Shown piece after piece: positions 16,863-22,475 of a stretch of DNA of 36,052 nucleotides. The position numbers and the translations under genes are program-made. The notes below the pieces were generated by a model, which made no database searches, was not told the DNA's origin, and saw only the letters and a list, made by a program, of their open reading frames with translations. Origin of the DNA: a virus; the IMG/VR virus record IMGVR_UViG_3300021197_000092, positions 1 through 36,052 of that record; one strand, given 5' to 3'. Each line of letters opens with the position of its first letter. Within the stretch, counting starts at the first letter, position 1.

Positions 16863-17102
16863 TTAATGTATCTCCTGTGACTCATTGCCTACCAATTGCG
16901 CATATAAGCCCTCTAAATCGCCCGTAGAGCGATTTTCAAGGTCATCATGTAGGTAAGCACTGCACATGGCTAACATCTCGCTAACGGCCATTATGTTGAG
17001 TCTGTATTCACTCAAGGTTTGCACTATCATGTCGCGTCTTTGCTGTTCTGGATCAGGCTCGTTACTGTCTGTAACATCTTCATTCCAACATGTTGTGCTC
17101 AT
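16863..17102 (-). CDS. Small early protein, unknown function
   Basis: The product is 79 residues. The first 20 are acidic and polar; residues 22-75 are predicted helical, with a hydrophobic centre (N-I-M-A-V-S-E-M-L-A-M-C-S-A-Y-L). There is no signal peptide or recognised motif. It overlaps the preceding gene by 4 bases (ATGA) and abuts the zinc-finger gene. Confidence 0.7.
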   Translation of the reverse strand: MSTTCWNEDVTDSNEPDPEQQRRDMIVQTLSEYRLNIMAVSEMLAMCSAYLHDDLENRSTGDLEGLYAQLVGNESQEIH

Positions 17103-17302
17103 TTGACCACCTGTTCATTAATAGTATTAGCTGACATAGCAGCAGTGGATTTAGTTTTAGTATCAATAGCAAACTGGAGCATCGCTGAGACGGCCTGTGT
17201 GACCGTTAGCGGCACTCCCTGCGCTGCCAGAACATCTCTTGCCTGTAGCGCCAAATCCTTGCTCATGGTGATTCTCAGCGGGTCTGACTTAAATCTGGGC
17301 AT
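17099..17302 (-). CDS. Small early protein, possibly ribbon-helix-helix-like
   Basis: The product is 67 residues with a very strong GGAGGT ribosome site, which fixes the ATG at 17302. The N-terminus reads D-P-L-R-I-T-M-S-K-D-L, followed by two helices separated by a V-P-L-T-V-T turn, which could be a short strand plus helix-turn-helix as in ribbon-helix-helix DNA-binding proteins. That fold call is tentative. The gene overlaps its upstream partner by 14 bases. Confidence 0.7.
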   Translation of the reverse strand: MPRFKSDPLRITMSKDLALQARDVLAAQGVPLTVTQAVSAMLQFAIDTKTKSTAAMSANTINEQVVK

Positions 17303-17462
17303 TGCGCACCTCCGTCAGTCCATTCCAGTCGTTTATTCTTAACTTTGCCAGCTTCCTGTCATGTGGTATATACCATGACCGTAAGCCAAGGTGCACACCA
17401 GTGTAACAGCGGCCCCTTGTGAGGCCGTAGCGGGTTTTTTCTTTTCGTAGTCTATAGATCAT
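17289..17462 (-). CDS. Basic 57-aa early protein, unknown function
   Basis: The frame starts at ATG 17462, which overlaps the stop of the zinc-ribbon gene (ATGA), and runs 57 codons into the next gene. The product is strongly basic, with many Arg and Lys, three Trp/Tyr-rich spots (for example R-S-W-Y-I-P-H) and one Cys. Length, tight coupling and absence of other coding potential in this 160-base gap support it. It could bind nucleic acid; no family is recognised. Confidence 0.6.
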   Translation of the reverse strand: MIYRLRKEKTRYGLTRGRCYTGVHLGLRSWYIPHDRKLAKLRINDWNGLTEVRNAQI

Positions 17463-17590
17463 TTCTTTGTATCCTTACGGGTTAATAGTTTGCCTGTATA
17501 GCATGAGACGCACTGTAGCGCCTCATTGGTTTTTACCATTAAATCTATGCGCTTGAGTGTACCACAAGTAACACATGGTTTTGTTTTCAT
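17459..17590 (-). CDS. 43-aa zinc-ribbon protein
   Basis: The product has C6-V-T-C9 and C27-V-S-C30, two C-x2-C knuckles 18 residues apart, the layout of a minimal zinc ribbon, with a Lys/Arg-rich tail. The ATG at 17590 overlaps the previous stop (ATGA), and its own TGA overlaps the next ATG. Such mini zinc ribbons are common in phage early regions and may contact host transcription proteins; this role is inferred. Confidence 0.65.
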   Translation of the reverse strand: MKTKPCVTCGTLKRIDLMVKTNEALQCVSCYTGKLLTRKDTKK

Positions 17591-17835
17591 AGTTCAATCA
17601 CTCTCTCTATATCATAGATAATTTTTGATAGCCTGTTGGCACGTTCCAGCAAAGACTGTGCAGATAATATAGCTTCCTTTTCGTTAACTGCTGACACTGT
17701 TAACTCTACAGTTACGCCGTACTCTTTAAGTTCTAGTTCTTCGCCATGTAGTGCCTCAATTGCGTTAGCGTCTGCTCGTTCTCTTGCTGTGTCTATGCCA
17801 CCGATGGCATGACCTAGTGTGTTGAATAAATCCAT
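17587..17835 (-). CDS. Small early protein, unknown function
   Basis: The product is 82 residues. The N-terminal half is Ala/Gly/Glu-rich helix; then a strand-like Y-G-V-T-V-E-L-T-V-S-A-V segment leads into a C-terminal helix with regular Leu/Ile spacing. This alpha-beta-alpha layout is not diagnostic. The gene starts 3 bases after the HTH gene ends. Confidence 0.7.
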   Translation of the reverse strand: MDLFNTLGHAIGGIDTARERADANAIEALHGEELELKEYGVTVELTVSAVNEKEAILSAQSLLERANRLSKIIYDIERVIEL

Positions 17836-17838
17836 GGT

Positions 17839-18048
17839 TTACTTTCCTGTTTTAGTTTTTTTTCGCCAGTCGCTATGCCTTATCACATAGCGTACTCTGT
17901 CTCTACTGATTCCCAGTTTCTCTGCTATTTGCTGATATGTCAACCTTTCAATCAGATATAACGGTTTTATTCTAGTTTCCTCAAAAGATCTTTGTGGTTG
18001 CTGGAATATCTCCAACCGCTTATCTTGTGCTTTTATGGCCTCAATCAT
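17839..18048 (-). CDS. Small helix-turn-helix DNA-binding protein
   Basis: The product is 69 residues from ATG 18048. Residues 36-57 read L-T-Y-Q-Q-I-A-E-K-L-G-I-S-R-D-R-V-R-Y-V, a textbook helix-turn-helix of the sigma-region-4/LuxR or Hin type, with a Lys/Arg-rich tail. The frame is open further upstream to 18237, but that part is the shadow of a membrane protein gene; ATG 18048 overlaps that gene's stop as ATGA, the rule in this operon. It is the best candidate for a phage transcription regulator. Confidence 0.75.
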   Translation of the reverse strand: MIEAIKAQDKRLEIFQQPQRSFEETRIKPLYLIERLTYQQIAEKLGISRDRVRYVIRHSDWRKKTKTGK

Positions 18049-18200
18049 GAGGACAACCCAAGAAGCATAGACCATATTAAATAAAACCCTAAAATAGCTG
18101 TAATCGCTACGCTGGCCCTGTTTAACACTGAAAAAATCAAATCCTCTTGCTGTTGTTCTTCGCGTTCCTCTCGTTTTGATTGTGTGAAGTCTTTTCTCAT
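18045..18200 (-). CDS. Small membrane protein with one transmembrane helix
   Basis: The product is 51 residues. Residues 1-20 are highly charged (K-R-E-E-R-E-E-Q-Q-Q-E-D) and 31-49 are hydrophobic (V-A-I-T-A-I-L-G-F-Y-L-I-W-S-M-L-L-G-L), a clear membrane segment at the C-terminus. Both its start and its stop share ATGA overlaps with the neighbours, strong support for this frame over the overlapping longer frame. In the early arm it may modify the host membrane or block superinfection; this is inference. Confidence 0.7.
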   Translation of the reverse strand: MRKDFTQSKREEREEQQQEDLIFSVLNRASVAITAILGFYLIWSMLLGLSS

Positions 18201-18442
18201 GCTTTAAAGTCTCCCTTTGTGAATCCATAGCGACCAAGAGAAGACACTAAGTGATTGGCCAGTATTTGCTCCTCGGTAAGCTCTGCCCTTGAGTTTCTGT
18301 CTGCGTCTGAGTGGGCTATCTGTAACCGATATTCTGGGCCTTTGTCTGTGTAGATCCTCACATTGTAAAAGGCTCCCCCCGGTGTGGTAACTGTTTTAAC
18401 CACTGCTAAATCTCCAAGGCTGTTAGTTGCTATTGCTCTCAC
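18197..18442 (-). CDS. Small early protein, unknown function
   Basis: The product is 81 residues. The first half is beta-rich with a D-L-A-V-V-K-T-V / F-Y-N-V-R-I-Y / Y-R-L-Q-I-A strand pattern, the second half is helical (L-T-E-E-Q-I-L-A-N-H-L). This suggests a compact alpha/beta fold. No family is recognised. It lies 5 bases after the preceding gene and shares an ATGA overlap with the membrane gene. Confidence 0.7.
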   Translation of the reverse strand: MRAIATNSLGDLAVVKTVTTPGGAFYNVRIYTDKGPEYRLQIAHSDADRNSRAELTEEQILANHLVSSLGRYGFTKGDFKA

Positions 18443-18447
18443 TGGTT

Positions 18448-18687
18448 TTATGCCTCCCCAACTAGGTTGTGCAGGTCATTTTGAGGCACTAACTCCACAC
18501 AATCAGAGACAGCCGCTAGCCACTTGTTAAGGTGCTTGCTGGTAGTTACTGACCATTTTTTCTCCGTGCGTATGTAGCGCCCTGATGGGAGCATTGCTGC
18601 AACTGGTGTTTCATAGCTAAAGAATACAACTGAGCCACAAGGCAGGCTAAGTTCTGTCTGGTTTGATGCTATCTGTCGTAGTTTCAT
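18448..18687 (-). CDS. Conserved small phage protein (T-P-V-A-A / T-T-S-K-H type)
   Basis: The product is 79 residues. It shows F-F-S-Y-E-T-P-V-A-A, then R-T-E-K-K-W-S-V-T-T-S-K-H-L-N-K-W-L, a pattern I recognise from small uncharacterised proteins in many phage early regions (the DUF8033-like group, from memory). Function is unknown. The gene has an unusually long leader (180 bases) containing folded elements, unlike every other gene in this operon. Confidence 0.75.
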   Translation of the reverse strand: MKLRQIASNQTELSLPCGSVVFFSYETPVAAMLPSGRYIRTEKKWSVTTSKHLNKWLAAVSDCVELVPQNDLHNLVGEA

Positions 18688-18735
18688 TGGTTCTATCCTT
18701 CTTTTGTTGTGTTGTAAAATCTAAGTAAGCAGTTT

Positions 18736-18773
18736 ACCGCCATGCTCAGGGCGCTTGTGTGACGCTTTGCGGT
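18736..18773 (-). other. Hairpin in the leader of the 79-aa gene
   Basis: ACCGC (18736-18740) pairs with GCGGT (18769-18773), and an inner GCG/CGC pair (18751-18753 with 18763-18765) sits inside. The hairpin lies about 50 bases before the ATG at 18687 on the transcribed strand. It may be part of a longer structured leader together with 18808-18857. Confidence 0.35.
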
Positions 18774-18807
18774 TATCCATCCTTCAATTAGTCAGGTAGA
18801 GCCGCGA

Positions 18808-18857
18808 GTCTGGACTATCTCAGCCAAAGGCTACGCCATCGAGGGCGCATACCAGAC
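18808..18857 (-). ncRNA. Possible three-way-junction RNA in the early leader
   Basis: On the minus-strand transcript GTCTGG and CCAGAC (18857-18852 and 18813-18808) close a 50-nt element. Inside are two hairpins: TGCGCC/GGCGTA (6 bp with one G-U, 6-nt loop) and AGCC/GGCT (3-nt loop). The region has no open frame. I recognise no known riboswitch or ribozyme. It is non-coding and foldable, but conservation is untested. Confidence 0.4.
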
Positions 18858-18868
18858 GAACCACACAA

Positions 18869-18919
18869 TAATGCTGCCACTGATGACCCCTGTATGCAAG
18901 GGCCATTGATGGGGCACTA
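18869..18919 (-). repeat. Folded 51-nt element, copy A
   Basis: This copy begins 4 bases after the stop of the 80-aa gene (minus strand). Ends TAGTGC and GCATTA pair (6 bp with one G-U). The inner stem AATGGCCC/GGGTCATC has seven pairs including one G-U, with an outermost A-C mismatch, and encloses the loop TTGCATACAG. It is 44/51 identical to copy B (19202-19252). The stem differences include a compensatory change. No U run follows, so it is not a classic terminator. Confidence 0.75.
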
Positions 18920-18923
18920 TCGT

Positions 18924-19166
18924 CTATGCCTCCGTTGCGTGTTCTAGGATCTCAGAAACCCTGACACAGTGAAGCCATGATGTCACTATGTCACCCAGTA
19001 GGCTGGCCGGTATGTTGTCCAGCAGGCTCTCCAATTCTCTTGTGATGGCTTCCTCTGTCAGGTTGTCATAGTCCCTGAGCATGTCCAGAGTGCCGTCGTT
19101 GTCCAGCCACAGAGCAGCCTGCCATGTCTCAAAGTTGCACCATCCGTTATATGTTGTATCGCTCAT
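18924..19166 (-). CDS. Conserved small phage protein (Y-N-G-W-x-N-x-E-T-W type)
   Basis: The product is 80 residues from ATG 19166, chosen because AAGAGGA lies about 10 bases upstream; a longer reading from 19232 would cross repeat B. The N-terminus T-Y-N-G-W-C-N-F-E-T-W-Q-A-A-L-W-L-D-N-D is the hallmark of a widespread uncharacterised phage and plasmid family (DUF7249-like, from memory). The remainder is helical and acidic. Function is unknown. It is flanked on both sides by copies of the 51-nt folded element. Confidence 0.8.
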   Translation of the reverse strand: MSDTTYNGWCNFETWQAALWLDNDGTLDMLRDYDNLTEEAITRELESLLDNIPASLLGDIVTSWLHCVRVSEILEHATEA

Positions 19167-19201
19167 TTTGTTAGATCCTCTTTGGTTGTGTTGTGATTGG
19201 C

Positions 19202-19252
19202 TAATGCTGCCACTGATAGCCCCTGTATGCAAGGGCTATCTATAGAGCACTA
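19202..19252 (-). repeat. Folded 51-nt element, copy B
   Basis: This copy begins 2 bases after the stop of the 55-aa gene. It has outer stem TAGTGC/GCATTA and a perfect 8-bp inner stem GATAGCCC/GGGCTATC (19233-19240 with 19215-19222), with the same 10-nt loop as copy A. The 3' end is 35 bases before the next ATG. The position just after a stop codon matches copy A. Confidence 0.75.
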
Positions 19253-19254
19253 GA

Positions 19255-19422
19255 TTATAACGCTGCAAACTCTTTTGCAATGGCTCTGGCTTCAGAGTCT
19301 GACATGCCATTGGGGTTTAAACAAACCTTCATTGGGTGTTTGATGATGTCTAAGGCTTCGCGTACCTTGGCAACATATGTAGGGTCTAGGGCTGCTACTC
19401 TTTTACGTTCGTTTAGTTTCAT
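19255..19422 (-). CDS. First gene of the early arm, 55-aa basic protein
   Basis: The ATG at 19422 opens 55 codons: a basic start (M-K-L-N-E-R-K-R-V), then two amphipathic helices, with A-R-A-I-A-K-E-F-A-A-L at the end. No family is recognised. The ribosome site is weak (GAGAC about 10 bases away). It is supported by the intact frame, its position at the head of the operon, and the folded element that follows its stop. Confidence 0.6.
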   Translation of the reverse strand: MKLNERKRVAALDPTYVAKVREALDIIKHPMKVCLNPNGMSDSEARAIAKEFAAL

Positions 19423-19553
19423 GTCTTGTGTCTCGTTTTGTTTAACTTGAAGCCATGATGCCGGAGCACTAACACAAATACAAGAAGTTTCTTAGATCAT
19501 TTGGTTATATTCAATTGGGTGCTTATGCCTACTTGGGAAGACCTTAGAGCTAC

Positions 19554-19584
19554 TATATAGACACTCACTCTTTAGCATTCTCAA
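19554..19584 (-). promoter_or_regulatory. Candidate leftward early promoter (weak)
   Basis: On the minus strand TTGAGA (19584-19579) is followed after 19 bases by TATATA (19559-19554), about 130 bases before the first early gene. The spacer is longer than ideal. A second TCTCAAG copy lies next to it. It is the best leftward candidate I can find in the control region. Confidence 0.35.
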
Positions 19585-19631
19585 GTCCTCTCAAGCTAAC
19601 CATTAGCCTACGTGGGGTATACCCATAGGCC

Positions 19632-19753
19632 CCTTAGTCTAACTGTTGTACTCTATTGCGCACCTAAGTCTAACCGTTACGCTATGGTGCGCCTAAGTCT
19701 AACTGTTGTAGTCTGTGGTGCGCCTAAGTCTAACTGTTGGGGCATGGGGCTAA
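19632..19753 (+). repeat. Four-copy iteron-like direct repeats
   Basis: Four imperfect copies of a roughly 31-bp unit, with core CCTAAGTCTAACTGTTG, start at 19632, 19663, 19692 and 19723 (spacing 31, 29 and 31). Copies differ by a few bases, and a TGGTGCG or TTGCGCA segment ends the unit. The spacing of about three helical turns suggests protein-binding sites, as in iteron origins or regulator arrays. It lies between the two arms. Confidence 0.7.
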
Positions 19754-19883
19754 CAGATCGGGTACGGGGGGCACCTGTGGCTACTGATGATTATTGTAGT
19801 AGGCACTCCAGTACTTAAAAGTGAAAATTAGAAAACTACAGTTAATTAATAAAAAAGTAAGTGTTTACTAACTTAAGTAACCT

Positions 19884-19923
19884 CTTGTATACACAAGAAA
19901 AACATAAAGTTTGACTTAGTCAA
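19884..19923. promoter_or_regulatory. Two inverted repeats upstream of the rightward promoter
   Basis: CTTGT-ATAC-ACAAG lies at 19884-19897 and TTGACT-T-AGTCAA, a perfect 6+6 palindrome, at 19911-19923. The second ends 21 bases before the -35. They look like operator half-sites; the binding protein is unknown, with the HTH protein at 17839-18048 a possible candidate. Confidence 0.4.
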
Positions 19924-19944
19924 GAAAATAACAGTAAAAAGTAC

Positions 19945-19973
19945 TTGACAAATACAAAAAAGTATGCTATAAT
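19945..19973 (+). promoter_or_regulatory. Perfect extended -10 sigma70-type promoter for the rightward arm
   Basis: TTGACA (19945-19950), a 17-base spacer, and TATAAT (19968-19973) with TG one base before the -10. It drives the AT-hook, endopeptidase and terminase genes. The 29-bp core matches the promoter at 25791-25819 except for one spacer base. Confidence 0.85.
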
Positions 19974-20010
19974 AAATAGGTATCTTAAAGAATGTTAAGG
20001 TAAATACATT

Positions 20011-20400
20011 ATGGATAATCAAGATGATCCTCCTAAGCGTAAGCGAGGTAGACCTAAGAAAGGTGAGATAGTCAAGAAGACTAATGGCACTAGAGGTAAG
20101 GTAGGTAGACCTAAAGGGGACGCTTCAATTATCAATGAATACAAAGCTAGAATGTTAGCTAGTCCTAAGTCTCGTAGAGTACTAGATAGTATATTTGATG
20201 CAGCACTTAATGATGACCATAAGAATCAGGCAGCAGCTTGGAAGCTAGTTATGGATCGTATGCTCCCCTTGAGTTACTTTGAGAAAGATAGTGCTAGTGG
20301 CAGATCTGCGGTATCTATAACAATCTCAGGTATTGGTGGAGGGACTGTTGAAACTGATGTTACTAAAGATCCTATAGAGGGTGAATATACAGATGTTTAA
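20011..20400 (+). CDS. AT-hook DNA-binding protein, possible small terminase
   Basis: The product is 129 residues. The N-terminal 40 hold two AT-hook-like motifs, K-R-K-R-G-R-P-K-K-G-E and K-V-G-R-P-K-G, which bind the minor groove of A/T-rich DNA. The middle is helical (A-R-M-L-A-S-P-K-S-R-R-V-L-D-S-I-F-D), the C-terminus acidic and Gly-rich. As the first late gene, three genes before the large terminase, it may be the small terminase that recognises the packaging site. Equally it could be a regulator. The small-terminase call rests mainly on position. Confidence 0.6.
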   Translation: MDNQDDPPKRKRGRPKKGEIVKKTNGTRGKVGRPKGDASIINEYKARMLASPKSRRVLDSIFDAALNDDHKNQAAAWKLVMDRMLPLSYFEKDSASGRSAVSITISGIGGGTVETDVTKDPIEGEYTDV

Positions 20401-20743
20401 GTACTTTACTAAAGACGAGTTTGTATGTAAAACTACAGGCGAGAATGAGATAGAAGATGAATTAATCTTTGCTCTAGATGAACTTAGAGAACACTGTGGT
20501 TTTCCTTTTGTAATTACAAGCGGCTATAGATCACCTGACCATCCTATTGAATTAAGAAAAAAACAACCCGGTACACATGCACAAGGCATTGCAGCCGACA
20601 TAGCTGTATCCTCTGGGCTACAAAGGTACATTATAGTAAAGAATGCTATTAAGTTAGGCTTTACTGGTATTGGTGTAGCTGGGGGTTTTGTGCATGTAGA
20701 CATTAGAGCTACTGATACACCTGTAATGTGGACGTATAGTTAA
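20393..20743 (+). CDS. M15-type zinc endopeptidase (endolysin)
   Basis: This 116-residue Peptidase_M15 protein would cut peptidoglycan cross-links at lysis. Visible motifs are S-G-Y-R-S-P (43-48), T-H-A-Q-G-I-A-A-D with zinc ligands H62 and D69, and F-V-H-V-D-I-R with H101 and catalytic-type D103. ATG 20393 is preferred to GTG 20381, because GAGG lies 12 bases before it and none precedes the GTG. It overlaps the previous gene by 8 bases and has no signal peptide, so release needs a holin. Confidence 0.88.
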   Translation: MFKYFTKDEFVCKTTGENEIEDELIFALDELREHCGFPFVITSGYRSPDHPIELRKKQPGTHAQGIAADIAVSSGLQRYIIVKNAIKLGFTGIGVAGGFVHVDIRATDTPVMWTYS

Positions 20744-20893
20744 ATGTTAGTAAGCACTAACAAAGACTACAAAAAAACCTTAGCACAGCAAGAAGATTTA
20801 AACTGGGACGGAGATCCTGATTTAGATGCTGAGTATGAGTGTGATGAAGAGAAAGATTTAGAAGAATATGTAGTTAAATACTTCTATGACTGA
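20744..20893 (+). CDS. 49-aa acidic protein between endolysin and terminase
   Basis: The ATG directly follows the endopeptidase stop with no gap, and the frame ends 8 bases inside the terminase start. The product is polar and acidic in its second half (D-A-E-Y-E-C-D-E-E-K-D-L-E-E-Y). No family is recognised. Tight coupling on both sides and lack of another explanation for this stretch support it. Confidence 0.6.
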   Translation: MLVSTNKDYKKTLAQQEDLNWDGDPDLDAEYECDEEKDLEEYVVKYFYD

Positions 20894-22136
20894 ACTAAAC
20901 ATACAACTACTGGATTGGCAAAAGCAAGTCTGGTCAGATGATACTAGATTTAAGATTGTAGCTGCTGGTAGACGTACAGGTAAGTCCAGACTAGCAGCAT
21001 GGATGTTGATAGTCAATGCTCTACAGGCAGACAAAGGCCATGTGTTCTATGTAGCTCCAACACAGGGACAGGCCAGAGACATCATGTGGCAAACACTATT
21101 GGAGCTGGCGCACCCTATAGTATCTTCCAGTCACATTAACAACCTACAGATTAAACTGGTCAACGGGGCAACCATTAGCCTCAAAGGTGCCGATAGACCA
21201 GAGACTATGCGTGGTGTATCACTAAAGTTCCTAGTGATGGACGAATACGCTGACATGAAGCCAGAGGTCTTTGAGCAGATCCTTAGACCTGCATTAGCTG
21301 ACCAAAAAGGTGGTGCATTGTTCATTGGTACACCTATGGGACGTAATCACTTTTACGACCTGTATAAGTACGCAGAGCTAGATGACGATGAATCGTATAC
21401 AGCATGGCACTTTACAAGCTACGACAATGAGTTATTAGACCCAGATGAAATTGACCTAGCTAAAAAGTCTATGTCCTCCTATGCCTTTAGACAAGAGTTT
21501 ATGGCATCCTTTGAAGCTAGAGGCTCAGAGATGTTTAAAGAGGACTGGGTTCAATTTGGTGAAACACCAGAGATAGGTGACTACTACATAAGCATTGACT
21601 TAGCTGGCTTTGAGGACGTAAGTAAAAAAAGAACTAAGAATTCTAAGCTGGATGAATCAGCCATTGCTATTGTAAAAGTAAATGAAAATGGTTGGCACTT
21701 AGAAAACATCATACATGGTAGATGGGACTTAGCGGAGACAGCTAGGAAAATCTTTGAAGTTGTTAGAGACTACAGGCCCATTAGTGTAGGAATTGAGCGT
21801 GGCATCTCCAAACAAGCTGTAATGTCACCTTTGATGGACTTGATGAAGCAGCGTGGTAGATTCTTTGTTGTAGAGGAGCTAACCCACGGCAACCGTAAAA
21901 AGACAGACAGAATTATGTGGGCCTTACAAGGCAGGTTTGAGAACGGTCAGATTACTTTAGGCAAAGGTGAATGGAACAGTAGATTCTTAGACCAGTTGTT
22001 TCAGTTCCCAGATGTATTAACACACGATGACCTTGTGGATGCCTTTGCTTATACAGACCAATTAGCTAAAGTAGCTTATTCATATGACTTTGAGATTGAT
22101 GATCTTGAGGTCTTAGACGCAGTAACAGGATATTAA
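20886..22136 (+). CDS. Large terminase subunit (DNA-packaging ATPase/nuclease)
   Basis: The 416-residue motor pumps genome DNA into the procapsid through the portal and cuts concatemers. The ATPase shows Walker A G-R-R-T-G-K-S (28-34) and Walker B F-L-V-M-D-E (near 115). The C-terminal RNase H-like nuclease shows I-S-I-D-L-A-G, G-I-E-R-G and H-D-D-L-V-D-A-F-A-Y. Length is slightly short for the family but all motifs are present. It lies 9 kb before the capsid gene, with portal following. Confidence 0.95.
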   Translation: MTELNIQLLDWQKQVWSDDTRFKIVAAGRRTGKSRLAAWMLIVNALQADKGHVFYVAPTQGQARDIMWQTLLELAHPIVSSSHINNLQIKLVNGATISLKGADRPETMRGVSLKFLVMDEYADMKPEVFEQILRPALADQKGGALFIGTPMGRNHFYDLYKYAELDDDESYTAWHFTSYDNELLDPDEIDLAKKSMSSYAFRQEFMASFEARGSEMFKEDWVQFGETPEIGDYYISIDLAGFEDVSKKRTKNSKLDESAIAIVKVNENGWHLENIIHGRWDLAETARKIFEVVRDYRPISVGIERGISKQAVMSPLMDLMKQRGRFFVVEELTHGNRKKTDRIMWALQGRFENGQITLGKGEWNSRFLDQLFQFPDVLTHDDLVDAFAYTDQLAKVAYSYDFEIDDLEVLDAVTGY

Positions 22137-22137
22137 C

Positions 22138-22311
22138 ATGGCAAAGTCAAGAGTCAATGAAGCCGGTAATTACACCAAGCCCACTATGCGTAAGAACCTA
22201 TTTAATAAAATCAAAGCAGGTACAAAAGGTGGAAAAGCTGGACAATGGTCAGCGAGAAAAGCCCAGATGCTTGCAAAAGAATACAAAGCTAAGGGTGGAG
22301 GATACAAATAA
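22138..22311 (+). CDS. Tiny Lys-rich protein 1 (57 aa)
   Basis: The ATG begins one base after the terminase stop. The product is strongly basic with a Gly/Lys middle (K-A-G-T-K-G-G-K-A-G-Q-W-S-A-R-K) and ends K-G-G-G-Y-K. This pattern is familiar from short uncharacterised proteins next to terminase and portal genes of marine phages. Its TAA overlaps the next ATG. It may bind DNA or be a head minor protein; function is unknown. Confidence 0.75.
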   Translation: MAKSRVNEAGNYTKPTMRKNLFNKIKAGTKGGKAGQWSARKAQMLAKEYKAKGGGYK

Positions 22312-22475
22312 TGAAAGGTGTAGCCCATTATACGAAAGAAGGAAAGGAATGGAAAGGCAGCACTCACAAGATGCCAAACGGACAATTGCATACGCATAAG
22401 TCTCATGGCAAGACCAGCCAACGCCTCTATCATTTTAAAGAACTAAGCAAGACTGCACAAAAGAGAGCTAAGTAA
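22311..22475 (+). CDS. Tiny basic, His-rich protein 2 (54 aa)
   Basis: The frame is joined by TAATG overlaps at both ends to its neighbours. The product has six His, thirteen Lys and a K-M-P-N-G-Q-L-H-T-H-K-S-H-G-K segment. It is polar with no membrane segment. Small proteins with a M-P-N-G-x-x-H-T-H pattern occur near structural genes of other phages. Function is unknown. Confidence 0.7.
   Translation: MKGVAHYTKEGKEWKGSTHKMPNGQLHTHKSHGKTSQRLYHFKELSKTAQKRAK

Larger units (their letters stand above)
19423..20010. other. Divergent control region, about 590 bp, no gene
   Basis: This is the longest non-coding stretch, between the heads of the leftward and rightward arms. It holds a weak leftward promoter candidate (19554-19584), the palindrome GGGTATACCC (19615-19624), a four-copy direct-repeat array (19632-19753), inverted repeats at 19884-19923, and the strong rightward promoter (19945-19973). 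Such a region upstream of the terminase genes is a natural place for the replication origin, packaging start and genome ends. A 68-codon open frame over the repeat array is not convincing. Confidence 0.7.

Noticed and set aside
17400-17450. Terminator-like plus-strand hairpin with a T run (CGGCC/GGCCG then TTTTTT)
   Set aside because: The T run is separated from the stem by seven bases, all genes here are on the minus strand, and the stretch codes for the 57-aa protein.
18700-18870. tRNA gene in the structured early leader
   Set aside because: No T-loop consensus, no acceptor-stem pairing of correct spacing; the fold is a three-way junction of only 50 bases.
18869-18919. Hammerhead-like CTGATGA on the plus strand of copy A
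   Set aside because: The GAAA core segment and cleavage site are missing, the sequence is CTGATAG in copy B, and the transcribed strand is the other one.
19632-19753. CRISPR array
   Set aside because: Only four imperfect repeats, no unique spacers of constant length between short exact repeats, and no cas genes; Cas4-like nuclease at 11463 is a phage-type exonuclease.
19612-19818. A 68-codon open frame in the divergent region
   Set aside because: It lies over the direct-repeat array, its product only reflects the repeat (L-S-L-T-V-V), and it has no ribosome site or coupled neighbour.
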